From NCBI GenBank assembly GCA_902597425.1, contig CACJXT010000001.1, forward strand, positions 1 to 64,000: 64,000 nt of DNA, read 5' to 3'. The translations under genes and the position numbers were made by a program. Shown in pieces: positions 44,098 to 52,444 of the stretch (positions are counted from its first letter, which is position 1; every line of letters starts with the position of its first letter). The DNA comes from an uncultured Pelagibacteraceae bacterium (GTDB taxonomy: Bacteria > Pseudomonadota > Alphaproteobacteria > Pelagibacterales > Pelagibacteraceae). The notes beneath the pieces were generated by a model. That model had not been told where the DNA came from, searched no databases, and worked only from the letters and a program-made list of their open reading frames with translations.

Positions 44098-45863
44098 TAA
44101 AATGTTTTTATTTTTATTTTTTTGTCTAAATTTTTATCTTTAGATTTCTTTTCTTTTTCAAAATCTACAACTTTTATAATTTTTTTACTTTGGGTATCTA
44201 AATTTTTTATATAAACATCATCACTTGTTTTTTTTGAAATATTTTCGTTATTTGATCTACTAATACTAGTAGATCCTATGCCTGCAGTTTGGCCAAACAT
44301 TCCTTCAAGCAAAGTATCTGCATTAACTTTTTCATTTTCAAAAATATCAAATATTGTTCCATGCCTAAATACAATTACTTTTGGACAAAGCCCGATAAAC
44401 TCTTCAAGCTCACTAGATAAAAAAATAACAGTATTTCCTTCTTCAACAAACTTTCTAAGGTGAGTATATAAATCTCTTTTTGTACTTACATCTATGCCTC
44501 TAGCAGGATCATTCAAGACAAGGATTTTTGGATGTGTTGCTAAAGATCTGGCAATCATAACCTTTTGTTGATTTCCTCCACTTAGCGAACCAATAAGGTT
44601 ATCTCTTTGTCCGGTTTTGATACTAAGTCTTTCAACTTCGTATTCATATATACCATTTAACTCAAGCCAATTAACAAATCCCAGCCATCCAGCTTTACTA
44701 GTTGTTCGATAAAGTGGAACTACTAAATTTTCATATATACTTAAATTAGGAAGTATTCCTTCTTTTTTTCTATCTCCTGAAACAAAAGAAATTCCGTTTT
44801 TTTTTGCATCCATTAAAGAACTATATTTTGTGAATTTGTTATGAATATCTAAAACTTCAGTAGTACCTCCATTAGATTCTTGTACACCTGCTAAAATTTT
44901 TACAAAATCATCTTGTCCGTTACCATCTAATCCTGTAACGCCAACTATTTCACCTCTACGCACTTCAAAATTAACTGGTGTACTTTCAGGCCAAACAACT
45001 AGATTTTCCGCTCTCATTACAACTTTATCCGTTTTTGTTTGTACGGCAACTGATGTAGATTTTTCTCCAGTTTCAGCTCTTCCTGTCATCAAACCTAATA
45101 AATTTTTTTCGTTAAGATCTTTTTTCTCTAAAACTCCAACATCTTTACCATCTCTCATAACGGTTGCTTTATCACTTATACGTATTAATTCTGCAATTCT
45201 GTGGGTAACAATAAAAACCGCAACACCATTATCTCTTAACTCTCTCATTTTTTTGAACAATCTTTCAGTTGAATCAAAATCGAGTGCAGCAGACGATTCA
45301 TCAAGAATTAATACTTTTGTGTTTTCACGCAAAAAAGCTCTTCCAATAGTGATCCAAGCTTTAATGGGTAATGGTAGATTGAATACTTGAGTATATGGAT
45401 CTATATATTCACCAGCAAGATCTTCCATAAGTTCTTGCGCTTTTATAACTTTTTCTCTTTGTGTTAAATTTTTGTACCAAAAGCTATCTGAACCAACAAA
45501 CAAGTTGTCTACAACAGATGCTTCTTCGGCTATCATTACTTCTTGAAAAACAGTAGCTATACCCATTTCTCTAGCCATAACAGGTGAAGTAGGGACGTGC
45601 CCCAAAACAGAAACTTTACCTTTATCAATAGGCAAAACACCCGACATTACTTTTGCTAACGTACTTTTTCCACAACCGTTACCACCAACAATGGCATGAA
45701 TCTCACCAAAATTTGCACTAAAATTAACTCCGTTAAGAGCTTTAGTTACACCAAAATATTTATGTACATCTTGCACATAAACATCGCCTGTAATATTTTT
45801 TGATTTGTCAGACAACACCTCTTTATCAGAGGTGTTGTCTTTAATGTTTTGTTCCGCACTCAT
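44097..45863 (-). CDS. ribose-type ABC importer ATPase (two ABC domains) with extra tail
   Basis: The 588-residue protein has two ABC cassettes, as in RbsA/MglA. The first has Walker A GGNGCGKST (about 60-68) and Walker B VLILDESSAALD; the second has LSGGNQQKVMIARSLA (signature) and ILVLNDPARGID (Walker B), while its Walker A-like GLDGNGQDD is degenerate, as usual for this family. About 85 residues beyond the normal end are charged and probably disordered, ending with IKVVDFEKEK ... IKIKTF (563-588), which resembles the tails of PxpC and the 175-residue protein. The first codons form a 13-bp RNA hairpin. Confidence 0.9.
   Translation of the reverse strand: MSAEQNIKDNTSDKEVLSDKSKNITGDVYVQDVHKYFGVTKALNGVNFSANFGEIHAIVGGNGCGKSTLAKVMSGVLPIDKGKVSVLGHVPTSPVMAREMGIATVFQEVMIAEEASVVDNLFVGSDSFWYKNLTQREKVIKAQELMEDLAGEYIDPYTQVFNLPLPIKAWITIGRAFLRENTKVLILDESSAALDFDSTERLFKKMRELRDNGVAVFIVTHRIAELIRISDKATVMRDGKDVGVLEKKDLNEKNLLGLMTGRAETGEKSTSVAVQTKTDKVVMRAENLVVWPESTPVNFEVRRGEIVGVTGLDGNGQDDFVKILAGVQESNGGTTEVLDIHNKFTKYSSLMDAKKNGISFVSGDRKKEGILPNLSIYENLVVPLYRTTSKAGWLGFVNWLELNGIYEYEVERLSIKTGQRDNLIGSLSGGNQQKVMIARSLATHPKILVLNDPARGIDVSTKRDLYTHLRKFVEEGNTVIFLSSELEEFIGLCPKVIVFRHGTIFDIFENEKVNADTLLEGMFGQTAGIGSTSISRSNNENISKKTSDDVYIKNLDTQSKKIIKVVDFEKEKKSKDKNLDKKIKIKTF
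45810..45840 (-). promoter_or_regulatory. 13-bp hairpin within the first codons of the ABC ATPase gene
   Basis: AGACAACACCTCT pairs perfectly with AGAGGTGTTGTCT around a 5-base loop. It starts 23 bases into the ATPase gene and about 40 bases after the binding-protein stop. No U-run follows on the transcribed strand, so it is not an intrinsic terminator; it could stabilise the binding-protein mRNA 3' end after processing or limit translation of the ATPase. Confidence 0.65.
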
Positions 45864-45879
45864 ACTTTAACTTAAAGTA

Positions 45880-47082
45880 TTAGTGTGATTTTGGATCGTA
45901 TTTCTCCGGATCAGAAGGATTATCAAAGAATGTTTCCACATAAGCTCTTGGAGCCCAGTTTTCTATTCCTGGATTATCCCATCCCGTAGAGTTTCTATCA
46001 CAATCTTCACCTAAGACTGCTGCGATGTCGTCAAAACTTTTAGTCGCAGGACCAACCAATATAGATTGAATTCTTGGACCTTGACCTTGTAAAGTTCTGA
46101 TCATCACTTCCATACCTAACTCTATTTCATCTCCTGGAGGCCATGCATATATTGCTTCATCAATATAACTTGGATTTTGTCTCCAATAGCATAGAGCACC
46201 TAGCTCTCCACCTAATGCGATTGGTGGAATTGGATCACGCCCAGACTGAAGTAATGCTTGTAAAGTTCCTGTCTCTCCTGAAGACTGAACCGCAATACCA
46301 TGTATCTCAACAGGGTTACTTGATAACCATTGAGATAATTCTTTCTGTGCAACTTGTGATGTCCAGTTGTGTGCTAACTGTGCTACAACTTTTATACCCG
46401 GATATTGTCCTAAGCCTTCTAGCATTCCATCACTTTGTTGGTCAGATGCAGAATAACCAGGAATTCCATCCATAACTATTACATTTCCTTTTTCCCCAAT
46501 TAATTCAGCCATCCATGCACCAATATAAAAACCAACTAGTCGGTAATTAACTGATGTATTGATTGAATATGGAGATGTAGTAAATCCAGTAAAAGAAAGT
46601 GTTGGAATACCTTTTTCCCATCCATATTTGATTGTTTGATTAAGAGCCGTTAAGTTTGAGCAGCAGATAATAATAGCATCAACTTCTCCACCATCGATCA
46701 TCTGTCTCATTTGTTGAATTTGAAGAGTATCATCCAAATTTGATTGAGTGATTACAATTTCATCAACCATACCTAAAGCTTTCCACTTAGGATAAACAAC
46801 TTCCATTAAACGTTCCATAGCACCTTTACGCCAAGTGTTACCTGCATATGTGCTAGCATAACCTATAGTCCAAGGTGGTTTTCTAGGGCTTTTCCACCCT
46901 TTCATAACAGTTGGTCCTAAAGGTTGATCTTTGTCCATAAAGTCCATGTTGTATACGTAATCTCTCATGTCTTTAGGCACTTTACTCAAGCACTCTGTGC
47001 ACAATTCACCTGCAGAAGCACTACTAAAAATTCCTAAAACCCAAGAGAATAGAACAACATAAATTAACTTTTTTATTTTCAT
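45880..47082 (-). CDS. ribose-type ABC substrate-binding protein
   Basis: The 400-residue periplasmic protein has a signal peptide ending ...FSSASA-GE (cleavage near residue 24) and the Peripla_BP_4 fold of ribose/galactose-binding proteins (GYASTYAGNTWRKGA, QIQQMRQMIDGGEVDAIIICC, GNVIVMDGIPGYSASDQQ). Cys28 and Cys31 in ELCTEC could form a disulfide; the protein is longer than RbsB by about 100 residues. It is the first gene of the operon with ABC ATPase, permeases and Pxp/carboxylase genes, preceded by AAGGAGG at 47091-47097. The ligand may be a lactam, cyclic amide or modified sugar, not simply ribose. Confidence 0.9.
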   Translation of the reverse strand: MKIKKLIYVVLFSWVLGIFSSASAGELCTECLSKVPKDMRDYVYNMDFMDKDQPLGPTVMKGWKSPRKPPWTIGYASTYAGNTWRKGAMERLMEVVYPKWKALGMVDEIVITQSNLDDTLQIQQMRQMIDGGEVDAIIICCSNLTALNQTIKYGWEKGIPTLSFTGFTTSPYSINTSVNYRLVGFYIGAWMAELIGEKGNVIVMDGIPGYSASDQQSDGMLEGLGQYPGIKVVAQLAHNWTSQVAQKELSQWLSSNPVEIHGIAVQSSGETGTLQALLQSGRDPIPPIALGGELGALCYWRQNPSYIDEAIYAWPPGDEIELGMEVMIRTLQGQGPRIQSILVGPATKSFDDIAAVLGEDCDRNSTGWDNPGIENWAPRAYVETFFDNPSDPEKYDPKSH

Positions 47083-47277
47083 AGTTCGTTCCTCCTTATT
47101 TTTAATTATACTCTCATGTATAGATTTGTTTTTCCAGCGTTTAAAAATTTATTTTTTATATATATACTTTTTATAGGTTAAATTTTTGTTTGTTTTTAGT
47201 GTTAAAAATATAATAAGTTTAAGTAAATAATAGTTGATAATTTATTCTAATAAGAGTTGAATCTATTAATTTTTTTT

Positions 47278-47586
47278 ATGAAAAGATTTTTTATAGTGTT
47301 GATATTTTTTTTATTCTCTTCAACAAACTTGTTTGCAGAGTATCGATTAGAACCTGTAAATTGTACTTTAAAAAAAAAAGATAATTGTGGAGCTTATCTT
47401 TATAATAGCATTACCGGAGCAACATATTTTTGTGACTCAACAAAATGTACAGAGATAATGCCAGCACTAGAAGAGTCAAGCGATGGAAATGAAGAAATTA
47501 AAGGCACAAAAAAATCTAAAATTCCAAAGAAAAAGAAAAAAAAGAAATCAAAAATACCTAAGTTTAAAAAGAAAAAATCAGAATAA
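47278..47586 (+). CDS. small secreted protein with Lys-rich tail
   Basis: The 102-residue product begins with a clear signal peptide (MKRFFIVLIFFLFSSTNLFA) and has four Cys in the mature part (NCTLKKKDNCGAY and YFCDSTKC), suggesting two disulfides. The last 30 residues are almost all Lys, Pro, Ser and Ile in IPK-like repeats, giving a strongly basic tail. I chose ATG 47278 over an upstream TTG because it puts the signal peptide at the start. No family recognised. It is divergent from the ABC binding-protein gene and convergent with another secreted protein gene. Confidence 0.7.
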   Translation: MKRFFIVLIFFLFSSTNLFAEYRLEPVNCTLKKKDNCGAYLYNSITGATYFCDSTKCTEIMPALEESSDGNEEIKGTKKSKIPKKKKKKKSKIPKFKKKKSE

Positions 47587-47587
47587 T

Positions 47588-48049
47588 TTATTCTAGCTTT
47601 TTTGATTCCGAGATAGATATTTCTATTGCTGATCTAATTTCGTTACAAAAATTCAGGTCATCACCTAAAAAAGTTCCTTCAATAAAACTTTTTGTATTTT
47701 CACCATTTTTTATCATAAAATCCATGTAATCATTTGTAAGACTATCTACATTTGATAAAAACTCTTTTTCAGCTTCTTTATTATTTATATTATTTATTTT
47801 TTTCAAAATAAGAATGCCAAATGGATATAAATAATTTGCAGTTTTAAAAAATTCATTTGCTAAATCTGGATGCTCTTCTTTAATTAGCTCAGTTATTGCA
47901 GAATTTAAAGAAACACAGTTTTTGATTATTTTGTATGTTAATTTATCGTCCTCGAGAAGTTCTTGTAAATTATACCAGCTAAACTGTTCTATTTTTTCAG
48001 CTTGTAAGGGGCTAGCAATAAATAATAAAATAATTAATATTTTTTTCAT
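47588..48049 (-). CDS. secreted hypothetical protein
   Basis: The 153-residue protein has a short signal peptide (MKKILIILLFIASPLQA, cleavage before EK) and a helical, acidic mature part with Cys at NCVSL and FCNEI. I recognise no family. It is the downstream partner of the class II aldolase gene on the minus strand (19-base gap) and stops 1 base from the convergent Lys-rich protein gene. Confidence 0.7.
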   Translation of the reverse strand: MKKILIILLFIASPLQAEKIEQFSWYNLQELLEDDKLTYKIIKNCVSLNSAITELIKEEHPDLANEFFKTANYLYPFGILILKKINNINNKEAEKEFLSNVDSLTNDYMDFMIKNGENTKSFIEGTFLGDDLNFCNEIRSAIEISISESKKLE

Positions 48050-48068
48050 AAAATATTTTTTTTATTTA

Positions 48069-48794
48069 TTATTGTTTATAACTAGGATCTTCTTTATCAA
48101 GAATTGATCTTAAAGCTTTTAAATGAAGTTTTCCCATATCAATACTATAATTTTCCGTTTCTTGAGCAGTTTTTTCAGCAACTTCAGGACTCGCTATGTT
48201 TAATTTTTTTCCAGTTGATAAGGCAGTAATGTATGTTTCACATGCTTTTTCAAAATAATATAAATCGTCAAAAGCTTGTGCGACTGTTGGGCCTGCTGTT
48301 AAAATTCCATGATTAGCCAATAACAATATATTATGGTTGCCAATACTGTTAGCCATTTTTTTAGATTCCTCTTCAAATCCTAAACCTCCAAATTCATTGT
48401 AAAGTGCAAAACGATTATAAAAACGCATGGTATTTTGATCTATAGGAGGAAGAACTGGGTCTTTTAGACAAGATAACGCTAATGCATACTTTGAGTGAAC
48501 ATGAAGTATACATTTTGCATTTGGAACTTTTTTATGAATAGCACCATGAATGTTAATTGCTGTAGGATCAACAATTTCAGGTTTTTTTTTCATTTCTTCA
48601 AATTCTTTATCTTTAATCAAAATTAAATCACTTGCTTTGATATTACTAAAATGCATACCAGTTCCATTAATATAAAAGTCATTAGTGTCTGGCATGCATG
48701 CACTAAAATGATTAGCTATCCCTTCGTGCATATTTAATTTTGCTGTCCATCTAAAAGCAGCTGCTAAATCATTCAATATTTCTGATCTTTCCAT
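48069..48794 (-). CDS. class II aldolase/adducin family protein
   Basis: The 241-residue protein has the zinc-binding HVHSKYALALS (His-x-His, about 100-110) and ILLANHGILTAG with a third His (about 157-168), plus GMHFSNIKASDLI near the N-terminus. These are hallmarks of fuculose-phosphate-type aldolases and related enzymes acting on sugar phosphates or decarboxylating them. The family also includes non-aldolases. It is divergent from the BKACE gene (35 bases), so one short region may control both. Confidence 0.85.
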   Translation of the reverse strand: MERSEILNDLAAAFRWTAKLNMHEGIANHFSACMPDTNDFYINGTGMHFSNIKASDLILIKDKEFEEMKKKPEIVDPTAINIHGAIHKKVPNAKCILHVHSKYALALSCLKDPVLPPIDQNTMRFYNRFALYNEFGGLGFEEESKKMANSIGNHNILLLANHGILTAGPTVAQAFDDLYYFEKACETYITALSTGKKLNIASPEVAEKTAQETENYSIDMGKLHLKALRSILDKEDPSYKQ

Positions 48795-48829
48795 AATATG
48801 TATGATAGTATATTTTTGTAAAAAAAAAA

Positions 48830-49714
48830 ATGAACAAAGTATTTATATCCTGTGCGGTTACTGGATCTGGTGACACAGCAAGCAAACATCCTGATTTGCC
48901 AAAAACACCTGAGCAAATTGCAAATGCAGCAATTGAAGCCGCAAAAGCAGGTGCAGCAATTGCACACATTCATGTTAGAGAAAATGATGGAAAACCTAGC
49001 AGAAGATTGGAGCTCTATAAAGAAGTAGTAGATCGTATTCGCTCAAGCGATACTGACGTAATTTTAAATCTTACCACTGGAATGGGAGGAGATTTAGATA
49101 TTGGACAAGGAAAAAACCCACTTGATTTTGGACCTATGACCGACATGGCAAATGTATTTGAGAGGATTGCAAATGCCGAACAGTTTCTACCAGAAATTTG
49201 TACCTTAGATTGTGGAACTTTAAATTTTGGTGATAGTTCAGTAATCACTGTCAACACTCCTAATGATTTAAGAAAAGCTGCCAAAAAATTACAGGAAATT
49301 AAAGTTAAACCTGAAATAGAAGCTTTTGATTTAGGCAATATGTGGTTTGGAGCCCAGTTATACAAAGAAGGATTATTAGACGATCCACCAATGTTTCAAA
49401 TGTGTCTTGGTATACCTTGGGGTGCACCAGCAACACCTTTAGCTATGCAAGCAATGAAAGATGTAATGCCAAAAGAAGGTGTTTGGTCTGGATTTGCAAT
49501 TTCTAGAAATGAAATGCCATTTGTTGCTCAAACTGTAATTATGGGAGGGAACCCAAGAGTAGGACTTGAAGACAATTTATATTTATCTAAAGGAAAATTA
49601 GCTACCAATGCTCAATTAGTTGAAAAAGCGATAAGAATTGTAAACGATCTTGGTGTAACAACAATGACTCCTTCAGAAACTAGAGAAAAACTAAAATTAA
49701 AAAATTATAAATAA
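48830..49714 (+). CDS. BKACE (DUF849) beta-keto acid cleavage enzyme
   Basis: The 294-residue protein has the family's SCAVTGSG start, KHPDLPKTPEQIA, the zinc ligands His-x-His in AHIHVREN (about 46-53) and a late EDNLYLSKG with the catalytic/metal Glu. BKACE enzymes condense a beta-keto acid with acetyl-CoA to give acetoacetate and a new acyl-CoA; known substrates include 3-keto-5-aminohexanoate and dehydrocarnitine. Length is typical. A hotdog thioesterase like the partner in carnitine degradation lies elsewhere (20162), but the dehydrogenase is not seen. Confidence 0.88.
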   Translation: MNKVFISCAVTGSGDTASKHPDLPKTPEQIANAAIEAAKAGAAIAHIHVRENDGKPSRRLELYKEVVDRIRSSDTDVILNLTTGMGGDLDIGQGKNPLDFGPMTDMANVFERIANAEQFLPEICTLDCGTLNFGDSSVITVNTPNDLRKAAKKLQEIKVKPEIEAFDLGNMWFGAQLYKEGLLDDPPMFQMCLGIPWGAPATPLAMQAMKDVMPKEGVWSGFAISRNEMPFVAQTVIMGGNPRVGLEDNLYLSKGKLATNAQLVEKAIRIVNDLGVTTMTPSETREKLKLKNYK

Positions 49715-49724
49715 TACTGAAATA

Positions 49725-51149
49725 TTACCAAATTTGATCAAAAGATTTTGGTTTAATGTTATTTGTAAATTCCTTTGATTTTCTTATCTGCTTATCTATG
49801 TTTTTAGACAGTGTTTGCACTAGGTTTAAACCATTTTTAAGTTCTGATGTACTAAAATTATTTAAAATTTTTTCACATAAGTTTTTCTCTTTTTGTTTAA
49901 AAAGAATTTTTACTATTTTAAGAATTTGAATTGTTTTATCGATTAATTTTTTTTCTCTATCTTTAAAGATTTCTGTTGTTGTAGAAAGAAAATATTTTTC
50001 GTTTTGTAAAATTAAATATAATAATCGTTTACACTCATATACAGCCGAAACTGTTGACTCAATACTTTGATTTACAATAGATAAAGTATCTTTTTCATTT
50101 AATTTCCTTTCATCTAAAAATCTATGAGACTCACCCACAGTAAGATATCTATGCATCATAAATTCTTCGGGAATTATAGTTTGTCCAATAAAAACTGGAG
50201 AAAATGGTGAAGCTACCGCACCAATAGGTGAATGCCAGATCATTCTCAAACCATCGTAACTTGGATTAAATAGTGGAACGATCTGCCCATATCCTGCAGT
50301 ATCACCAGTTAATTTTGGAGTACGAATAGCCCACATAACATCTTGTAATCCAATTTTTTCTGGCCTTTGTGATAATTTTTTAATTTCTCCTTCAATCCAT
50401 TTGACACCTTCCCAACGACCTTTTCCATCTCCAAGAATCTTGTTTAAATTGAAAGGACCATTTGAATACCATCCCTTTTTTTTACAAAATTGAACAAGAT
50501 TATCTGAGTAAAGAAAATTAGGATTTTTTTTTTCTTTTATTGGAATATTTTCGATATAGCCTGGACGTGAAGCACGAATGCTATTTGGTCCAAGACGTTC
50601 AGCAGCCCATAAACCAGCTCCGCCAGCAAACTGTATCATTACCCAAGCTTCATTAGAATCTGCAAATATATGTGAGTTTCCTCCATATGTACTTTCGCCA
50701 TATTTTTTAATTAAGTTGCTCACTATTGTAACCGCGTGTCGTGCAGACTTAGCACGTTCTAAAACTATGCGAGCTAAATCACTATAATTTGGTCCTGTTT
50801 GATTTTTAGGAGTTATATCAATTAATTCCTTACGTGATTTTGACCATATGTCTCGAACAGCAACTCCATGCTCATTTAACCCACCGTTTGTAAGTGGAGC
50901 TGGTGCACCAAGATAATATGAGTAACTTACACGAATATGTTTATATGTTTCAGAAACTTGAGGAATTTTTATTAATTTACCCGGAATGTCAGCATTTTCT
51001 GTTACACCAACTAATATTTTTTCGTTCGTTTTATATTTTTTTTTAGGAATAATTTCAAGCCAATGACTTGAAGGTTCGTCTCCATATCCAGCCAACCAAG
51101 CATGTCCATCAGATGTTAAATTTTTGCCGATATAAAGACCATAACTCAT
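49725..51149 (-). CDS. C69-like Ntn hydrolase with Ser at the nucleophile position
   Basis: The 474-residue protein follows the peptidase C69 (PepD-like dipeptidase / acid-ceramidase-like Ntn hydrolase) pattern: a YIGKNLTSDGHAWLAGYGDE segment near the N-terminus, GLNEHGVAVRD (about 104-114), GNSHIFADSNEAWVMQFAG-like strands (about 174-190) and TAGYGQIVPLF. The nucleophile in this family is a Cys near residue 2-6; here the start is MSYGLY, with Ser2 and no Cys before residue 200. Ser can act as an Ntn nucleophile after Met removal, or the protein may be inactive. The last 90 residues are a charged helical extension. Confidence 0.72.
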   Translation of the reverse strand: MSYGLYIGKNLTSDGHAWLAGYGDEPSSHWLEIIPKKKYKTNEKILVGVTENADIPGKLIKIPQVSETYKHIRVSYSYYLGAPAPLTNGGLNEHGVAVRDIWSKSRKELIDITPKNQTGPNYSDLARIVLERAKSARHAVTIVSNLIKKYGESTYGGNSHIFADSNEAWVMIQFAGGAGLWAAERLGPNSIRASRPGYIENIPIKEKKNPNFLYSDNLVQFCKKKGWYSNGPFNLNKILGDGKGRWEGVKWIEGEIKKLSQRPEKIGLQDVMWAIRTPKLTGDTAGYGQIVPLFNPSYDGLRMIWHSPIGAVASPFSPVFIGQTIIPEEFMMHRYLTVGESHRFLDERKLNEKDTLSIVNQSIESTVSAVYECKRLLYLILQNEKYFLSTTTEIFKDREKKLIDKTIQILKIVKILFKQKEKNLCEKILNNFSTSELKNGLNLVQTLSKNIDKQIRKSKEFTNNIKPKSFDQIW

Positions 51150-51164
51150 AAAAAAAAGATTTTT

Positions 51165-51614
51165 CTAACCAGTTTTAATAGGATTTCCTTTTAACCAAAC
51201 ACTTTCTTCATTTGTATAATGTTCTTTTTTCCAGATTGGTGTTCGTTTCTTTATTTCTTCAATTATATATCTTGAAAATTCATACGCTTGAGCTCTGTGT
51301 TTGCAACCCACAGCAATGATAATGCTGGTATCGCCAAGAGCGGCATAACCTTTAATATGCTCAATAAATACAGCAATACTTTCAAGTTTAAATTTTGTTT
51401 CTGCTTCTTTATATATTTCTTCAAAACTTTTAATTACTAAAGCATCATGACTGTCATAAGTAATTCCTGTAACTTTCTTATTATTGTTTTGATCTCTAAC
51501 AGTTCCTACAAAATATATAGAAGCTCCATATTTACTTGAGATTATAAATTTTTTTGCTTTAGCAATGTCGATTTTTTCTTTTGATATATCTATAATCTTA
51601 GCATGAAGCATCAA
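51165..51614 (-). CDS. moaE: molybdopterin synthase catalytic subunit
   Basis: MoaE inserts the dithiolene sulfurs into precursor Z with thiocarboxylated MoaD. GASIYFVGTVRDQNN (about 30-44), VTGITYDSHD, and AVGCKHRAQAYEFSRYIIEEIKKRTPIWKKE with the catalytic Lys pair near the C-terminus are diagnostic. It overlaps moaD by 4 bases and is the last gene of moaA-moaC-moaD-moaE on the minus strand. Confidence 0.93.
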   Translation of the reverse strand: MMLHAKIIDISKEKIDIAKAKKFIISSKYGASIYFVGTVRDQNNNKKVTGITYDSHDALVIKSFEEIYKEAETKFKLESIAVFIEHIKGYAALGDTSIIIAVGCKHRAQAYEFSRYIIEEIKKRTPIWKKEHYTNEESVWLKGNPIKTG

Positions 51615-51880
51615 CCACCTCCTATAGGAGGTATAATCCCAATATTTTGTTCTTTTGTAATTTTATAATCATCACTCACTATACTATTTTCTTGAGAACA
51701 AAATGTTGATGATTGAACTAATTTTTTATAATTATCATTACCTTTGAAATTGTTATCAACAAAATTTAATATTTCTTGTCGTAAATCTTTTATAGAACTT
51801 TTTTCCTTTAAATTGAATTCTAGATAATTTTTTTTGCTAAAATCACGACTAGCTCCAAAAAGCTCTAATTTGATTTTCAT
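51611..51880 (-). CDS. moaD: molybdopterin synthase sulfur-carrier subunit
   Basis: This 89-residue ubiquitin-like protein ends IPPIGGG; the terminal Gly-Gly, activated as a thiocarboxylate, delivers sulfur to MoaE. The N-terminal KIKLELFGASRDFS strand and the DLRQEILNF helix fit the fold. The final residue is a third Gly, which is common. It overlaps moaE by 4 bases. Confidence 0.93.
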   Translation of the reverse strand: MKIKLELFGASRDFSKKNYLEFNLKEKSSIKDLRQEILNFVDNNFKGNDNYKKLVQSSTFCSQENSIVSDDYKITKEQNIGIIPPIGGG

Positions 51881-51898
51881 AAATAATTTTTATTAAAA

Positions 51899-52444
51899 TT
51901 AAAATATATTGTCTAGAAATTTTGGTAAACCATCAGGATTAGTCCAAAGCCCACTTTTTCCACCTTCTTTGACCAACAGTTTAACATTATCAATTTTTAA
52001 ATGTGGATTTACAATTTTACTCAAATCATAAATAGTAATTAAAGCAGCATTAACACCCATGATTGCTTCCATCTCTACACCTGTTTTTGCTACAGCAGAC
52101 ACAACACAAAAAACTTCTAATGAATAGTCTGCATGATGCATTACAATTTTAGTTGCTGTATGATCTATTGTTAGCGGATGGCACAAAGGAATTAATTCAC
52201 TAGTTTTTTTAACTCCTAATATTGCAGAAACTTCAGCAAGGCTAACAGGATCTCCTTTTGGCATTTTGTTATTTTTGATCATACTAAATACTTTTTTACC
52301 AACATAAATTTTTCCTGAAGCTAGCGCTCTTCTAAAGGTTTCTTTTTTTGCAGAAACATCAACCATATTGAAAGAATTCTTTTTAAATAAGTCTTCAGCC
52401 CAGTCTTTTAGCTGATCTTGATTAACTATTTTTAAATTTTTCAT
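51899..52444 (-). CDS. moaC: cyclic pyranopterin monophosphate synthase
   Basis: MoaC rearranges the MoaA product to cPMP. The 181-residue protein has the conserved VDVSAKKETFRRALASG (about 24-40), LIPLCHPLTIDHT (about 79-91) and GVEMEAIMGVNAALITIYDLSK (about 116-137, given in parts elsewhere in the family), with catalytic residues in those segments. Length is slightly above the usual 160. Start and moaA stop overlap by 1 base. Confidence 0.93.
   Translation of the reverse strand: MKNLKIVNQDQLKDWAEDLFKKNSFNMVDVSAKKETFRRALASGKIYVGKKVFSMIKNNKMPKGDPVSLAEVSAILGVKKTSELIPLCHPLTIDHTATKIVMHHADYSLEVFCVVSAVAKTGVEMEAIMGVNAALITIYDLSKIVNPHLKIDNVKLLVKEGGKSGLWTNPDGLPKFLDNIF

Noticed and set aside
48769-48973. 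Two overlapping Cys/Phe-rich frames on the minus strand over the start of the BKACE gene
   Set aside because: They are antisense to conserved BKACE residues and overlap each other in different frames.
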